A DNA stretch of 15,490 nucleotides. It comes from an uncultured Erysipelotrichaceae bacterium (GTDB lineage: Bacteria; Bacillota_I; Bacilli_A; Erysipelotrichales; Erysipelotrichaceae). Every line of letters begins with the position of its first letter. Within the stretch, counting starts at the first letter, position 1. The notes below the pieces were generated by a model. The model ran no database searches. It was given only the letters and a program-made list of their open reading frames with translations, and was not told the DNA's origin. Location: NCBI GenBank assembly GCA_947385085.1, contig CANDJN010000042.1, positions 1-15,490 on the forward strand, written 5' to 3'. A program made the translations under genes and the position numbers. Shown here piece by piece: positions 7,080 through 13,788 of this stretch.

Positions 7080-7118
7080 TTTTTCTACAATGTTTCATTT
7101 GTATATTTTTCCTTATAT

Positions 7119-7147
7119 ACTATATCAAAAAGACGACGATCTCACAA
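7119..7147 (-). promoter_or_regulatory. prfA-prmC promoter
   Basis: The minus strand has TTGTGA at 7147-7142, a 17-base spacer and TATAGT at 7124-7119. The predicted start is near 7112, giving a leader of about 80 bases before the prfA ATG. Confidence 0.65.
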
Positions 7148-7191
7148 GGAAAAGATGTGTGAAACACAAGCTTATTCACAATGACATAATA

Positions 7192-7222
7192 AGAAAAATG
7201 CCACAGAACAGACTGTGACATT
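7192..7222 (-). terminator. asnS terminator
   Basis: About 30 bases after the asnS stop, minus-strand AATGTCACAG pairs with CTGTGGCATT (10 pairs, one G-U) around TCTGTT. TTTTTCTTATT follows. It is a well-formed intrinsic terminator that closes the upstream operon. Confidence 0.85.
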
Positions 7223-7254
7223 TGATTGCCGCTTCCATACATATCAAATAGGAT

Positions 7255-8637
7255 TTAAAAAATCAAATTACGGGGAGTGCGTGGGAACGGCTCAACATCG
7301 CGAATATTGGCAATGCCGCTTACATACATCAGCATGCGATCAAAGCCAAGTCCAAACCCGGCGTGCTTACAGCCGCCATAACGGCGTAAATCCATATACC
7401 ACTGTAGGCTTTCCTTTGCCATGCCCAGTTCATCCATGCGCTGTGCCAGCACATCGTAGCGTTCCTCACGCTGACTGCCGCCAACCAGCTCGCCGACACC
7501 TGGAACCAATAAATCACAGGCTGCCACCGTCTTGCCATCATCGTTTAAACGCATATAAAAGGCTTTAATATCTTTGGGATAATCCGTTAAGAACACCGGT
7601 CCGTTGACTACCTTTTCACACAAATAGCGCTCATGCTCACTCTGTAAATCCATACCCCACTCAATGTGATTGTTGTCAAATTTCACATCTGCCTGTTTCA
7701 AAAGTTCAATCGCCTCCGTATACGTCATCCGCTGAAATTCGCTGTCACGTACGGCGCGAATCCGCTCGATGCACTGCGCGTCGATCATTTTTTCAAAGAA
7801 AGCCATCTCTTCAGGCGCATTCGCTAAAATATAATCAATGCAGTACTTGATCATATCTTCAATCAAATCCATGTCATCTTCCAAATCCGCAAAGGCGATT
7901 TCCGGCTCAATCATCCAAAACTCACTGGCATGACGCGTCGTATTGGAATTTTCAGCACGAAAGGTCGGACCAAACGTATAAACATCACGAAATGCCATCG
8001 CAAACGATTCCACATGAAGCTGTCCTGATACGGTTAACGAAGCTTCCTTGCCGAAAAAATCACCATCACTTTTCGGATCGCTTGTTTTTACATGAAAGCA
8101 CTCGCCTGCTCCTTCGGCATCATTGCCGGTGATGATTGGCGTATGCACATAGACAAAGCCCTGGTTCTGAAAAAATTCATGAATTGCCATCGACAGTACG
8201 GAACGCAGCCGGAATACGGCATAAAACGTATTGGCACGCGGGCGCAGATGGGGAATCTCACGTAAATATTCAAAGCTGTGACGCTTCTTCTGAAGCGGAT
8301 AATCACCATCGCATTTTCCTTCCACGATGATCTGTGATACCGCAATTTCAAAGGGCTGCTTATGATCCGGAGTCAGCACAAACTTGCCCATTACCGTTAT
8401 CGCTGAACCGGTTGTCAGCTTGGACACCTCATGAAAGTTTGACAATTCCTCCGTATAAACAAGCTGCGCGTTGCGAAAATACGTTCCGTCATTTAATTCG
8501 ATAAAGCCGAGTTTACCACTGCAGCGATTGGTACGGATCCAGCCTTGAAGCTGAACATACTCCAAGCCATCGATTTCCACCGGGTTTTTACCAAATACCA
8601 TCTCATACAATTCCCGAATCACCATAAATTCAAACAT
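7255..8637 (-). CDS. asnS: Asparaginyl-tRNA synthetase
   Basis: This 460-residue class IIb synthetase charges tRNA-Asn. The N-terminal OB-fold anticodon-binding domain spans about 20-110 (VQLQGWIRTNR, GKLGFIELNDGTYF). The catalytic domain carries motif 2 (FRAENSNTTRHASEFWMIE, 226-244) and motif 3 (GFGLGFDRMLMYVSGI, from about 427, ending in DVEPFPRTP). The FRAENSNTTRH form is typical of AsnRS and argues against AspRS. The ATG at 8637 is preceded by AAGGAGGAGC. The frame stays open 41 codons upstream to 8760, but that part is the T-box leader, including its terminator, and is not protein. Expression should rise when uncharged tRNA-Asn accumulates, through the leader at 8663-8880. rex lies immediately before the leader, and a strong terminator follows the gene. 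Confidence 0.97.
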   Translation of the reverse strand: MFEFMVIRELYEMVFGKNPVEIDGLEYVQLQGWIRTNRCSGKLGFIELNDGTYFRNAQLVYTEELSNFHEVSKLTTGSAITVMGKFVLTPDHKQPFEIAVSQIIVEGKCDGDYPLQKKRHSFEYLREIPHLRPRANTFYAVFRLRSVLSMAIHEFFQNQGFVYVHTPIITGNDAEGAGECFHVKTSDPKSDGDFFGKEASLTVSGQLHVESFAMAFRDVYTFGPTFRAENSNTTRHASEFWMIEPEIAFADLEDDMDLIEDMIKYCIDYILANAPEEMAFFEKMIDAQCIERIRAVRDSEFQRMTYTEAIELLKQADVKFDNNHIEWGMDLQSEHERYLCEKVVNGPVFLTDYPKDIKAFYMRLNDDGKTVAACDLLVPGVGELVGGSQREERYDVLAQRMDELGMAKESLQWYMDLRRYGGCKHAGFGLGFDRMLMYVSGIANIRDVEPFPRTPRNLIF

Positions 8638-8662
8638 AACTGCTCCTCCTTTTTTTTGCCAT

Positions 8663-8880
8663 AAAAAAACGCTCCTGCATTCAGGAACGCAATCATTCAT
8701 CACGCGGTGCCATCCTGATTCGCAAGTTCGTAAACTTACGCATCTTGATTTCTTGAACATAACGCGTATCTCACGAAGCCGTCTACTTGATTTCTCCGGC
8801 TTTACTCCACAGGTGTTCTCCCTTACTGCCGCGACTGCGCTCTCACCTTAACCGCAATTCTCTTGACGCTTTCGTAAGCT
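8663..8880 (-). ncRNA. T-box riboswitch (Asn) controlling asnS
   Basis: The minus-strand leader contains the T-box sequence AGGATGGCACCGCG (8716-8703), whose UGGC would pair with the uncharged tRNA acceptor end. An intrinsic terminator follows: CGTTCCTG-AATG-CAGGAGCG with seven T's (8689-8663). In stem I, GAGAACACC with GGAGT downstream (8808-8804) places an AAC Asn codon at 8817-8815, followed by A, as the specifier position prefers a purine. AAGCC/GGCTT pairing between them gives a middle stem. The specifier reading agrees with the downstream gene. The 5' end is approximate. The leader starts about 10 bases after the rex stop, leaving no intergenic room for a promoter. Confidence 0.92.
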
Positions 8881-8889
8881 TGTCCTGCT

Positions 8890-9519
8890 TCACTGCTTTG
8901 ATGTGAACGAATTGGTCTCGAATACCAATTCCTGTATAGATGATACCACATCTACGGTCTTTAATACAACCCCTTTGGGTACTTGAATATGCTCATGGGT
9001 GAAATCCACCAAGCCAATGATGCCGCAATCAATCAAACGATCGACTGTTGCCTGAATATTTTCGGATATGGCTAAGATGGCAATGCGACAGCCGGAAGGT
9101 ATGCGCTGTTCCAATTCTTCCATCGGATAGACGGGAATGTTGAAGCGCACCCCCTGACGATCGGGATTGATGTCAAAGGCACATACAATTTCACCAACAA
9201 CATAATCCCATTTATTATACTTCATTAGAGCCCGTCCCATATTACCGGCACCAACCAAGATGATTTTTTCTTCAAAGTCCATTCCCAACTGCGCATTGAA
9301 GATTTCAATCAGTTTATCAATTTCATAGCCAAACCCCTGTTTTCCCAAACTGCCCAAAAAAGAAAAATCACGGCGAATGGTGGTTGGTTCGATGTTTACA
9401 ACATCGGCCAGTTCCTTGGACATGATTCTTTCCATTCCGTTACGCTTTAATTTTCGCAATGCTTTTAAATACACCGGATAACGCTGCAGGGTTGCTTTGG
9501 GAACATTCTTACCCGTCAT
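8890..9519 (-). CDS. rex: Redox-sensing transcriptional repressor Rex
   Basis: This 209-residue repressor binds DNA when NADH/NAD+ is low and lets go when NADH rises, controlling fermentation and anaerobic metabolism genes. The N-terminal winged helix (about 1-80) has the conserved IEPTTIRRDFSFLGSLGKQG (43-62). The Rossmann domain begins with ILVGAGNMGRAL (87-98) and the chain ends in a dimerising helix (SIQELVFETNSF). The frame opens at 9531, but that ATG lies only four bases from a TATAAT promoter box and would be at or before the transcript start. The ATG at 9519 is preceded by GGTGAT and is preferred; read-through transcripts from tsaD could use the earlier one. The gene is 49 bases after tsaD and just ahead of the asnS T-box. 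Confidence 0.95.
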   Translation of the reverse strand: MTGKNVPKATLQRYPVYLKALRKLKRNGMERIMSKELADVVNIEPTTIRRDFSFLGSLGKQGFGYEIDKLIEIFNAQLGMDFEEKIILVGAGNMGRALMKYNKWDYVVGEIVCAFDINPDRQGVRFNIPVYPMEELEQRIPSGCRIAILAISENIQATVDRLIDCGIIGLVDFTHEHIQVPKGVVLKTVDVVSSIQELVFETNSFTSKQ

Positions 9520-9535
9520 TTTCATCACCATTCTT

Positions 9536-9564
9536 ATTATAGCATAAATCGTGCTAGTTGTGAG
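9536..9564 (-). promoter_or_regulatory. rex promoter, extended -10 type
   Basis: Minus-strand TGCTATAAT (TATAAT at 9541-9536) has a TG extension and a weak -35, CTCACA, at 9564-9559 with a 17-base spacer. Seventeen bases (9550-9534) are identical to the femX promoter. It lies between tsaD and rex, so rex and the asnS T-box can be transcribed separately from the upstream operon. Confidence 0.6.
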
Positions 9565-9568
9565 TAAT

Positions 9569-10591
9569 TTATAAAACTGAACTTGTGAGCTCTGCGCCCG
9601 GATCGGCAGTCAAGGAAAAATCACCGCGTACCCCATGGCGATAGGCTACGCTGCCGGCAACCGCAATCATCGCCGCATTGTCCGTACAGCATGATAACGG
9701 CGGCACCACAAAGCGAATATCGGGAAATTCACGACATAAATCCTGTTCCACCAGCTCACGCAAGCGGGAATTGGCCGCCACGCCTCCGGCTAACACCATC
9801 ATTTTCGGACGATAGCGCCGCAAAGCGATACGGGTTGGCGTAAACAGCTCACGCAAAGCGCATTCCTGATACGAGCAGGCAAGATCTGCCGGTTCAAACG
9901 ATTCATGATTTCGCTCACAGCGGGCGATAAATTGCAGGACGCTGCTTTTCAAGCCGCTGAATGAAAAATCCAGCTCGCATTCTGTCTTAGGGGTCGCAAG
10001 GCTATAACAAGGCTTACCCTCCTTTGCCAAGCGATCCACGTAAACACCGCCGGGATAAGGCAGATTCAAAACGCGTCCTACCTTGTCACCGGCTTCACCG
10101 ATCGCATCATCCTGTGTCGTTCCCAATATCGTAAACTGCCATTCATCACTCATGTACACAAGCTCCGTATGACCGCCGCTCACTACAAGCGCCAACAAGG
10201 GAAATTCCAGCTTTGTCACCAGCGCATTGGCATAAATATGACCGGCGATATGATGAACTGGAACTAACGGCTTATGAAATGCCCAGGCAAGTGTTTTCGC
10301 CGCCTGAACACCGACATGAAGACTGCCGATCAACCCGGGTCCATGGGTTATCGCAATGGCGTCCACATCCTTTACGCTTAATTGTGCTCGTTGTAAGGCC
10401 TCGGCCAATACCATCGAAATATTTTCCACATGAATGCGGCTCGCCACCTCCGGCACCACCCCGCCGAATTCCTTATGGACATCAATCTGTGTCGCTACAA
10501 CATTGGCCAAAACCTCGGTATCATTGCGCACGATTGCCACTGCCGTTTCATCACAGCTTGATTCCATCCCCAATATCACGGTATCACTCAT
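9569..10591 (-). CDS. tsaD: tRNA N6-threonylcarbamoyladenosine transferase TsaD
   Basis: This 340-residue ASKHA-fold protein transfers threonylcarbamoyl from TC-AMP to A37 of ANN-reading tRNAs (t6A), together with TsaB and TsaE. It opens with VILGMESSCDETAVA. It has the metal-binding His pair in PVHHIAGHIYA (H114 and H118), the nucleotide-binding VSGGHTELV (137-145), LAGGVAANSRLR, and the third metal ligand D304 in CCTDNAAMIA. Length is normal. The start overlaps the rimI stop by four bases (ATGA), and GGGAGG lies about nine bases upstream. It is the last gene of the femX-tsaE-tsaB-rimI-tsaD chain. TsaC (Sua5/YwlC), which makes the TC-AMP, is not in the window. Confidence 0.97.
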   Translation of the reverse strand: MSDTVILGMESSCDETAVAIVRNDTEVLANVVATQIDVHKEFGGVVPEVASRIHVENISMVLAEALQRAQLSVKDVDAIAITHGPGLIGSLHVGVQAAKTLAWAFHKPLVPVHHIAGHIYANALVTKLEFPLLALVVSGGHTELVYMSDEWQFTILGTTQDDAIGEAGDKVGRVLNLPYPGGVYVDRLAKEGKPCYSLATPKTECELDFSFSGLKSSVLQFIARCERNHESFEPADLACSYQECALRELFTPTRIALRRYRPKMMVLAGGVAANSRLRELVEQDLCREFPDIRFVVPPLSCCTDNAAMIAVAGSVAYRHGVRGDFSLTADPGAELTSSVL

Positions 10592-11034
10592 ACATAATTT
10601 CCTCCCAAGGGCTTTATCATCAAATCACCGTCGCTGCCATCCTCATAATAGCCCTTTCTACATGCCGCTTTGATAAAGCCATAGCGTTCATACAGCGCAA
10701 TGGCCGTATGATTATCCACTCTTACTTCCAAGCTGATGTTTTCGCACAGCGCCTTTTCACATTCTTTGATCATAAAATCCATTAACAAAGAACCATAGCC
10801 TTGACATTGTGCATCCTTTGCCACAGCGATGCGTGCCAGCTGTGCCGTTTCAAACGTAATCCAGAAATCAATATATCCGCAAATATGATGATTTACTTCT
10901 AGTACATAAAAGTGTGAAAACGGATTTTCCTGCCATTCTGATTCCAGCATCTTACGATGCCATGGTGATGAGAAAAGCTCTGTCTCCAGCAACTGCACAG
11001 AATCCAGATCCTCTACCTGTATCCCTCTTATCAT
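10588..11034 (-). CDS. rimI: Ribosomal protein S18 alanine N-acetyltransferase RimI
   Basis: This 148-residue single-domain GNAT acetyltransferase is expected to acetylate the N terminus of ribosomal protein S18 from acetyl-CoA. The acetyl-CoA-binding motif is ARIAVAKDAQCQGYGSLLM (67-85). SLEVRVDNHTAIALYERYGF (101-120) holds Glu103 and Tyr115, at the same numbers as the catalytic residues I recall for Salmonella RimI. The first bases overlap the tsaB stop (ATGA), and its own stop overlaps the tsaD start, so all three are translationally coupled. tsaB-rimI-tsaD order is common in Gram-positive bacteria. Other N-terminal substrates cannot be excluded. Confidence 0.9.
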   Translation of the reverse strand: MIRGIQVEDLDSVQLLETELFSSPWHRKMLESEWQENPFSHFYVLEVNHHICGYIDFWITFETAQLARIAVAKDAQCQGYGSLLMDFMIKECEKALCENISLEVRVDNHTAIALYERYGFIKAACRKGYYEDGSDGDLMIKPLGGNYV

Positions 11035-11636
11035 TTTTTTACCTTATAAGCATCAGAATCTTTTAAATAACGCGGTACCAGCGTGTGAGTATTCTCAATC
11101 CTGCGGGCAAGGGGCAGAATATCACAAAATTGCTTTGCCAGATGTAAAGGCTCGCTCGTGCGCTGAATCAATTCACAATCTCCCACCCATAACCCATCGC
11201 TGCTTTGGGCAATTGCTTCTACTTCATCCACAGTTAAAATTTGTTCAGGCTCCACCTGTTTCCCTTCGTGATAATGCGCATAATAAACCCGTTTGCTTCT
11301 GGCATCCAGCATCACATAACAATGTGGACGCAATCCAGCATAAAGCTGACAGGTCGATACGCAAAACAGTGGTTTATTCATCGTCGTACAGAATACCTTT
11401 GCGACACTCATGGCAATTCGTACCCCGGTATAGCTGCCCGGACCATCGCTTATCACCACCTGATCAATATCTTCACTTTGCCATCCTGCTTCATTCATAC
11501 ACGCAATTAGCTGAGGAAACAGTGTTTCACTTTGTCGCTTCCAGCACTCCTGCTCATAACAAGACTGAATCAATCCATCCTCAATCAGCACGATCACCAA
11601 ATGTTTATGAGCGGAATCCAAACATAATGTTTTCAT
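11031..11636 (-). CDS. tsaB: t6A biosynthesis scaffold protein TsaB
   Basis: TsaB is a catalytically inactive paralogue of TsaD that forms the TsaB-TsaD heterodimer needed for t6A synthesis. The 201-residue chain begins KTLCLDSAHKHLVIVLIEDG, an ASKHA-type beta hairpin, and has the signature VVISDGPGSYTGVRIAMSVA (60-79). The C-terminal half is shorter and more variable; the protein is somewhat shorter than the roughly 230 residues usual in other species but shows no sign of truncation. The ATG follows the tsaE TAG with no gap, with GGAGGG nine bases upstream inside tsaE. The stop overlaps rimI. Confidence 0.94.
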   Translation of the reverse strand: MKTLCLDSAHKHLVIVLIEDGLIQSCYEQECWKRQSETLFPQLIACMNEAGWQSEDIDQVVISDGPGSYTGVRIAMSVAKVFCTTMNKPLFCVSTCQLYAGLRPHCYVMLDARSKRVYYAHYHEGKQVEPEQILTVDEVEAIAQSSDGLWVGDCELIQRTSEPLHLAKQFCDILPLARRIENTHTLVPRYLKDSDAYKVKK

Positions 11637-12089
11637 CTACAAGCCCTCCACAACAGCTTCTAAAGTTTCATTTGATCCACGAAAGATAAAGCGGCGGGTG
11701 GTTTCATCCATAATCTCAAGCTGAACACTGATCGCATCCACCGGTAATTGATCACGGATGAAATGAGGCCACTCCACAACACAAATCGCATCATCATCGA
11801 ATATTTCCTCAAAGCCCAAATCCTGGGTGATTCCTTCCAAGCGGTACGCATCCATATGATGCAAAAGGCGTCCGTCTTCCATCTGATAACTTTTTAAAAT
11901 GGTGAAAGTTGGTGAATTAATGACCTTCTTTACCCCTAAGGCTTTCCCCAACGCTTTTACAAATGTCGTTTTTCCCGCTCCCAAATCTCCTTCTAACAGG
12001 ATCAGCATCGCTTTACCACGAATTCTTTTTGCCAAAGAAAGCGCAAGCGCATCACTTTCCTGTACGGAATGAACGATATATTCGCTCAA
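11637..12089 (-). CDS. tsaE: t6A biosynthesis ATPase TsaE
   Basis: TsaE is the small ATPase that resets the TsaB-TsaD complex in t6A formation. The 150-residue protein has the Walker A motif LEGDLGAGKTTFVKALG (32-48), the family motifs NSPTFTILKSY (58-68) and HHMDAYRLEG (77-86), and VVEWPHF (104-110). The start is a TTG at 12089, two bases after the femX stop and preceded by AAGGGAT. No ATG occurs in frame until codon 28, which would remove the first strand ahead of the P-loop, so TTG is the best choice. The weaker start codon may lower its yield relative to neighbouring genes. It is followed directly by tsaB. Confidence 0.95.
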   Translation of the reverse strand: MSEYIVHSVQESDALALSLAKRIRGKAMLILLEGDLGAGKTTFVKALGKALGVKKVINSPTFTILKSYQMEDGRLLHHMDAYRLEGITQDLGFEEIFDDDAICVVEWPHFIRDQLPVDAISVQLEIMDETTRRFIFRGSNETLEAVVEGL

Positions 12090-12091
12090 AA

Positions 12092-13294
12092 TTATCCCTT
12101 CTTCCTGCGCGCCAATACTTTCATCGCCATCCGGTATAACAACTTCTGATAGGGAATATCAAATTCTCCGATATATTCATTGATGACAGGATGAAAATTC
12201 GCTTTGAATTTTGTTAATCCCCCTTGTAAATTTCCTTCAATTCCTCCCATATTACAAGAACCACAGCCGCGTTCAAAGCTCCATTCCATGCAGGTGTAGA
12301 AAGAAAGATACGGTGCCATGTAGCGTTTGTATGTATCATCCATGCCCGCATAAAGCAGTTCCGCCGTAGCTCCAAATTTTACACAGAGCGCTCCGGCCCC
12401 AATCACCCGCTCGCCATATTCCTGTATATGTTGTTTTAATTCTTTTGTTTCCCGTGTATAAGAGGCAAGCTGTTCTTCCAGCGTAAATCGCTTTTTCTTC
12501 GCATTTTCAGGGCATTTTGACAGTGCCTCCTGCGATTCGCTCAGTCGTTTTTTAGAATCATCAAAAAGCTTTTTTAACGGAATCCACACCAGCACAATCA
12601 CCGCGTCCTCGCGATAGGTTTCCATCAATTTGCGGAAATAATCCACATCACGCAAAGCGATTTGCTTTCGTTCTTCCGTATGGCGCATAATCGCCGCAAA
12701 ATCCTCCACGGCCTTCCCATCACAAAATTCCACTTCCAGCATCTTCTTTTCTGCGATGCGCAAAGCCTTCTTTGCGCTTTTAGGTAATTGTTCCTTAAAA
12801 TCATCACAGGCATAAACATTGGCATGATAACGTGGCTGAATCGTTTCATCGATACCCTTTGTGTATCCTTTAAACTGTGCATTCACCTGGCGCAGCCGAT
12901 GAATGATCTGTTCACTGATAGCCAAGCGGTTTTCATTTGCCTCCGCAATCGTATAATCATTACAATGAATGGCCGGATCCATGGTAAGATAAACCGCATG
13001 ATGCTTACGGGCAAATTGTTTCATATGATCGAAAAAGAAGGAAACCAACCTATCATTTTCATAATCCATGATCGGTCCTCGCGGTGTATAAAAGATACTC
13101 AAAGAAAACGGTAATCGTTTGATCAGCACCAAAGCTGATGCCACAAGCTGTCCGTTTTCCTTTACGCCGACAATCGCATGATCCCAATTATCCTTAACCA
13201 GTGCCCAGCGACTGGATTGTAATAAATTACAGAGTGGGTGTGCTTTTACAAATTCATCATGTTCTTGTGGTGCAATATCGGTGATAAACTCCAT
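12092..13294 (-). CDS. FemAB-family peptidoglycan aminoacyltransferase (FemX/MurM-like)
   Basis: This 400-residue enzyme of the FemABX family uses aminoacyl-tRNA to add amino acids to the stem-peptide lysine (or equivalent) of lipid-linked peptidoglycan precursors, building the interpeptide bridge. Two GNAT-like halves are visible: LVASALVLIKRLP and IFYTPRGPIMDY (68-78) in the first, and AELLYAGMDDTYKRYMAPYL plus GSCNMGGIEGNLQGGLTKFK in the second. Between them, at about 240-293, is a charged helical pair (KKLFDDSKKRLSESQEALSK) like the coiled-coil arm of FemA and FemX, which resembles a seryl-tRNA synthetase arm. The amino acid and position added cannot be told from sequence. The ATG at 13294 has AAAGGA about nine bases upstream. 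It is the first gene of the operon with the t6A genes and is preceded by a leader of about 140 bases. Confidence 0.88.
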   Translation of the reverse strand: MEFITDIAPQEHDEFVKAHPLCNLLQSSRWALVKDNWDHAIVGVKENGQLVASALVLIKRLPFSLSIFYTPRGPIMDYENDRLVSFFFDHMKQFARKHHAVYLTMDPAIHCNDYTIAEANENRLAISEQIIHRLRQVNAQFKGYTKGIDETIQPRYHANVYACDDFKEQLPKSAKKALRIAEKKMLEVEFCDGKAVEDFAAIMRHTEERKQIALRDVDYFRKLMETYREDAVIVLVWIPLKKLFDDSKKRLSESQEALSKCPENAKKKRFTLEEQLASYTRETKELKQHIQEYGERVIGAGALCVKFGATAELLYAGMDDTYKRYMAPYLSFYTCMEWSFERGCGSCNMGGIEGNLQGGLTKFKANFHPVINEYIGEFDIPYQKLLYRMAMKVLARRKKG

Positions 13295-13335
13295 AGATCG
13301 GATTCCTTTCTTTTCTTCTTTGCCGGGGTGTTAAG

Positions 13336-13402
13336 GTCGTTTCCAACGACTCATAATTTCTGACTTTTCTTTCTATTTCCTTTTCTAAGCAATGTAGGAA
13401 AT
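13336..13402 (-). other. Structured leader of the femX operon
   Basis: Two hairpins are possible in the minus-strand leader: AGGAAAT/ATTTCCT arms at 13402-13396 and 13381-13375, and GTCGTT-GGA-AACGAC at 13350-13336. Neither is followed by a U-tract, so they are not terminators. The second contains a seven-codon reading frame (MSRWKRP) without a good ribosome binding site. No T-box or known riboswitch core was seen. Confidence 0.3.
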
Positions 13403-13440
13403 GAAGCTTGTTTACAATTTTCTCTTGTACAGAATCTTAT

Positions 13441-13457
13441 TTATTATAGCATAAATC
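13441..13457 (-). promoter_or_regulatory. femX-tsa operon promoter, extended -10 type
   Basis: Minus-strand GATTTATGCTATAATAA (13457-13441) contains an extended -10, TG-C-TATAAT. The -35 region is weak (TAACAA). The same 17 bases occur at the rex promoter. The predicted start near 13436 leaves a leader of about 140 bases before femX. Confidence 0.6.
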
Positions 13458-13717
13458 ATCATAGATTGTTATTACTATTCCCAATTTATAACAGCGCATT
13501 CGAGCATCCCGTAAGAACAGACGAAGTGAGAAATTATGATGGATAATCTGATGTATTTCTGCTTCCTACAGTAAGTAGTCACCCTATGCCCTACAAGTAG
13601 TAACCGGTAAACTAATGATCATCCTTTTCATACCGCGTAAGCAAGTGGTAAATTTCTTTTTAAACCTAAAGAACGTATCTTCAATCATTACATAGTTTCA
13701 TAAGAATTATATATTTT
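13458..13717. other. Non-coding stretch between divergent femX and MATE genes
   Basis: No convincing gene is seen in this AT-rich gap. The plus strand has only short frames (for example a 12-codon one from 13538), and the minus-strand frames are broken by stops. Two imperfect direct repeats, CCTACAGTAAGTAGTCACC (13565-13583) and CCTACAAGTAGTAACC (13590-13605), each contain CTAC...GTAG inverted arms and could be a regulator site. Confidence 0.4.
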
Positions 13718-13748
13718 TTGTTCCATTTTTCTAAAAAAGTATTATAAT
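13718..13748 (+). promoter_or_regulatory. Promoter of the MATE transporter gene
   Basis: TATAAT at 13743-13748 is preceded by TTGTTC at 13718-13723 with a rather long 19-base spacer. A shifted TATTAT at 13740-13745 would give 16. The start of transcription would be near 13755, about 34 bases before the chosen ATG. Confidence 0.5.
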
Positions 13749-13788
13749 GTATTTCCGGAAAGACAACAGTCAGAAAGGAAGTCAGGTT

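Noticed and set aside
7140..7180. Rex operator near the prfA promoter (TTGTGA and TTTCACA half-sites)
   Set aside because: The half-sites do not have the required spacing in any combination I could form.
8638..8760. Extended N terminus of the AsnS reading frame (41 codons)
   Set aside because: It translates through the T-box sequence and the terminator hairpin. The true start at 8637 has a strong ribosome binding site and matches the family.
13336..13350. Seven-codon leader peptide MSRWKRP before femX
   Set aside because: It has no ribosome binding site and a length easily reached by chance; only the hairpin is kept.
13747..13788. Upstream start for the MATE protein
   Set aside because: The ATG overlaps the TATAAT box, so it would not be in the transcript, and 13789 has the better ribosome binding site.
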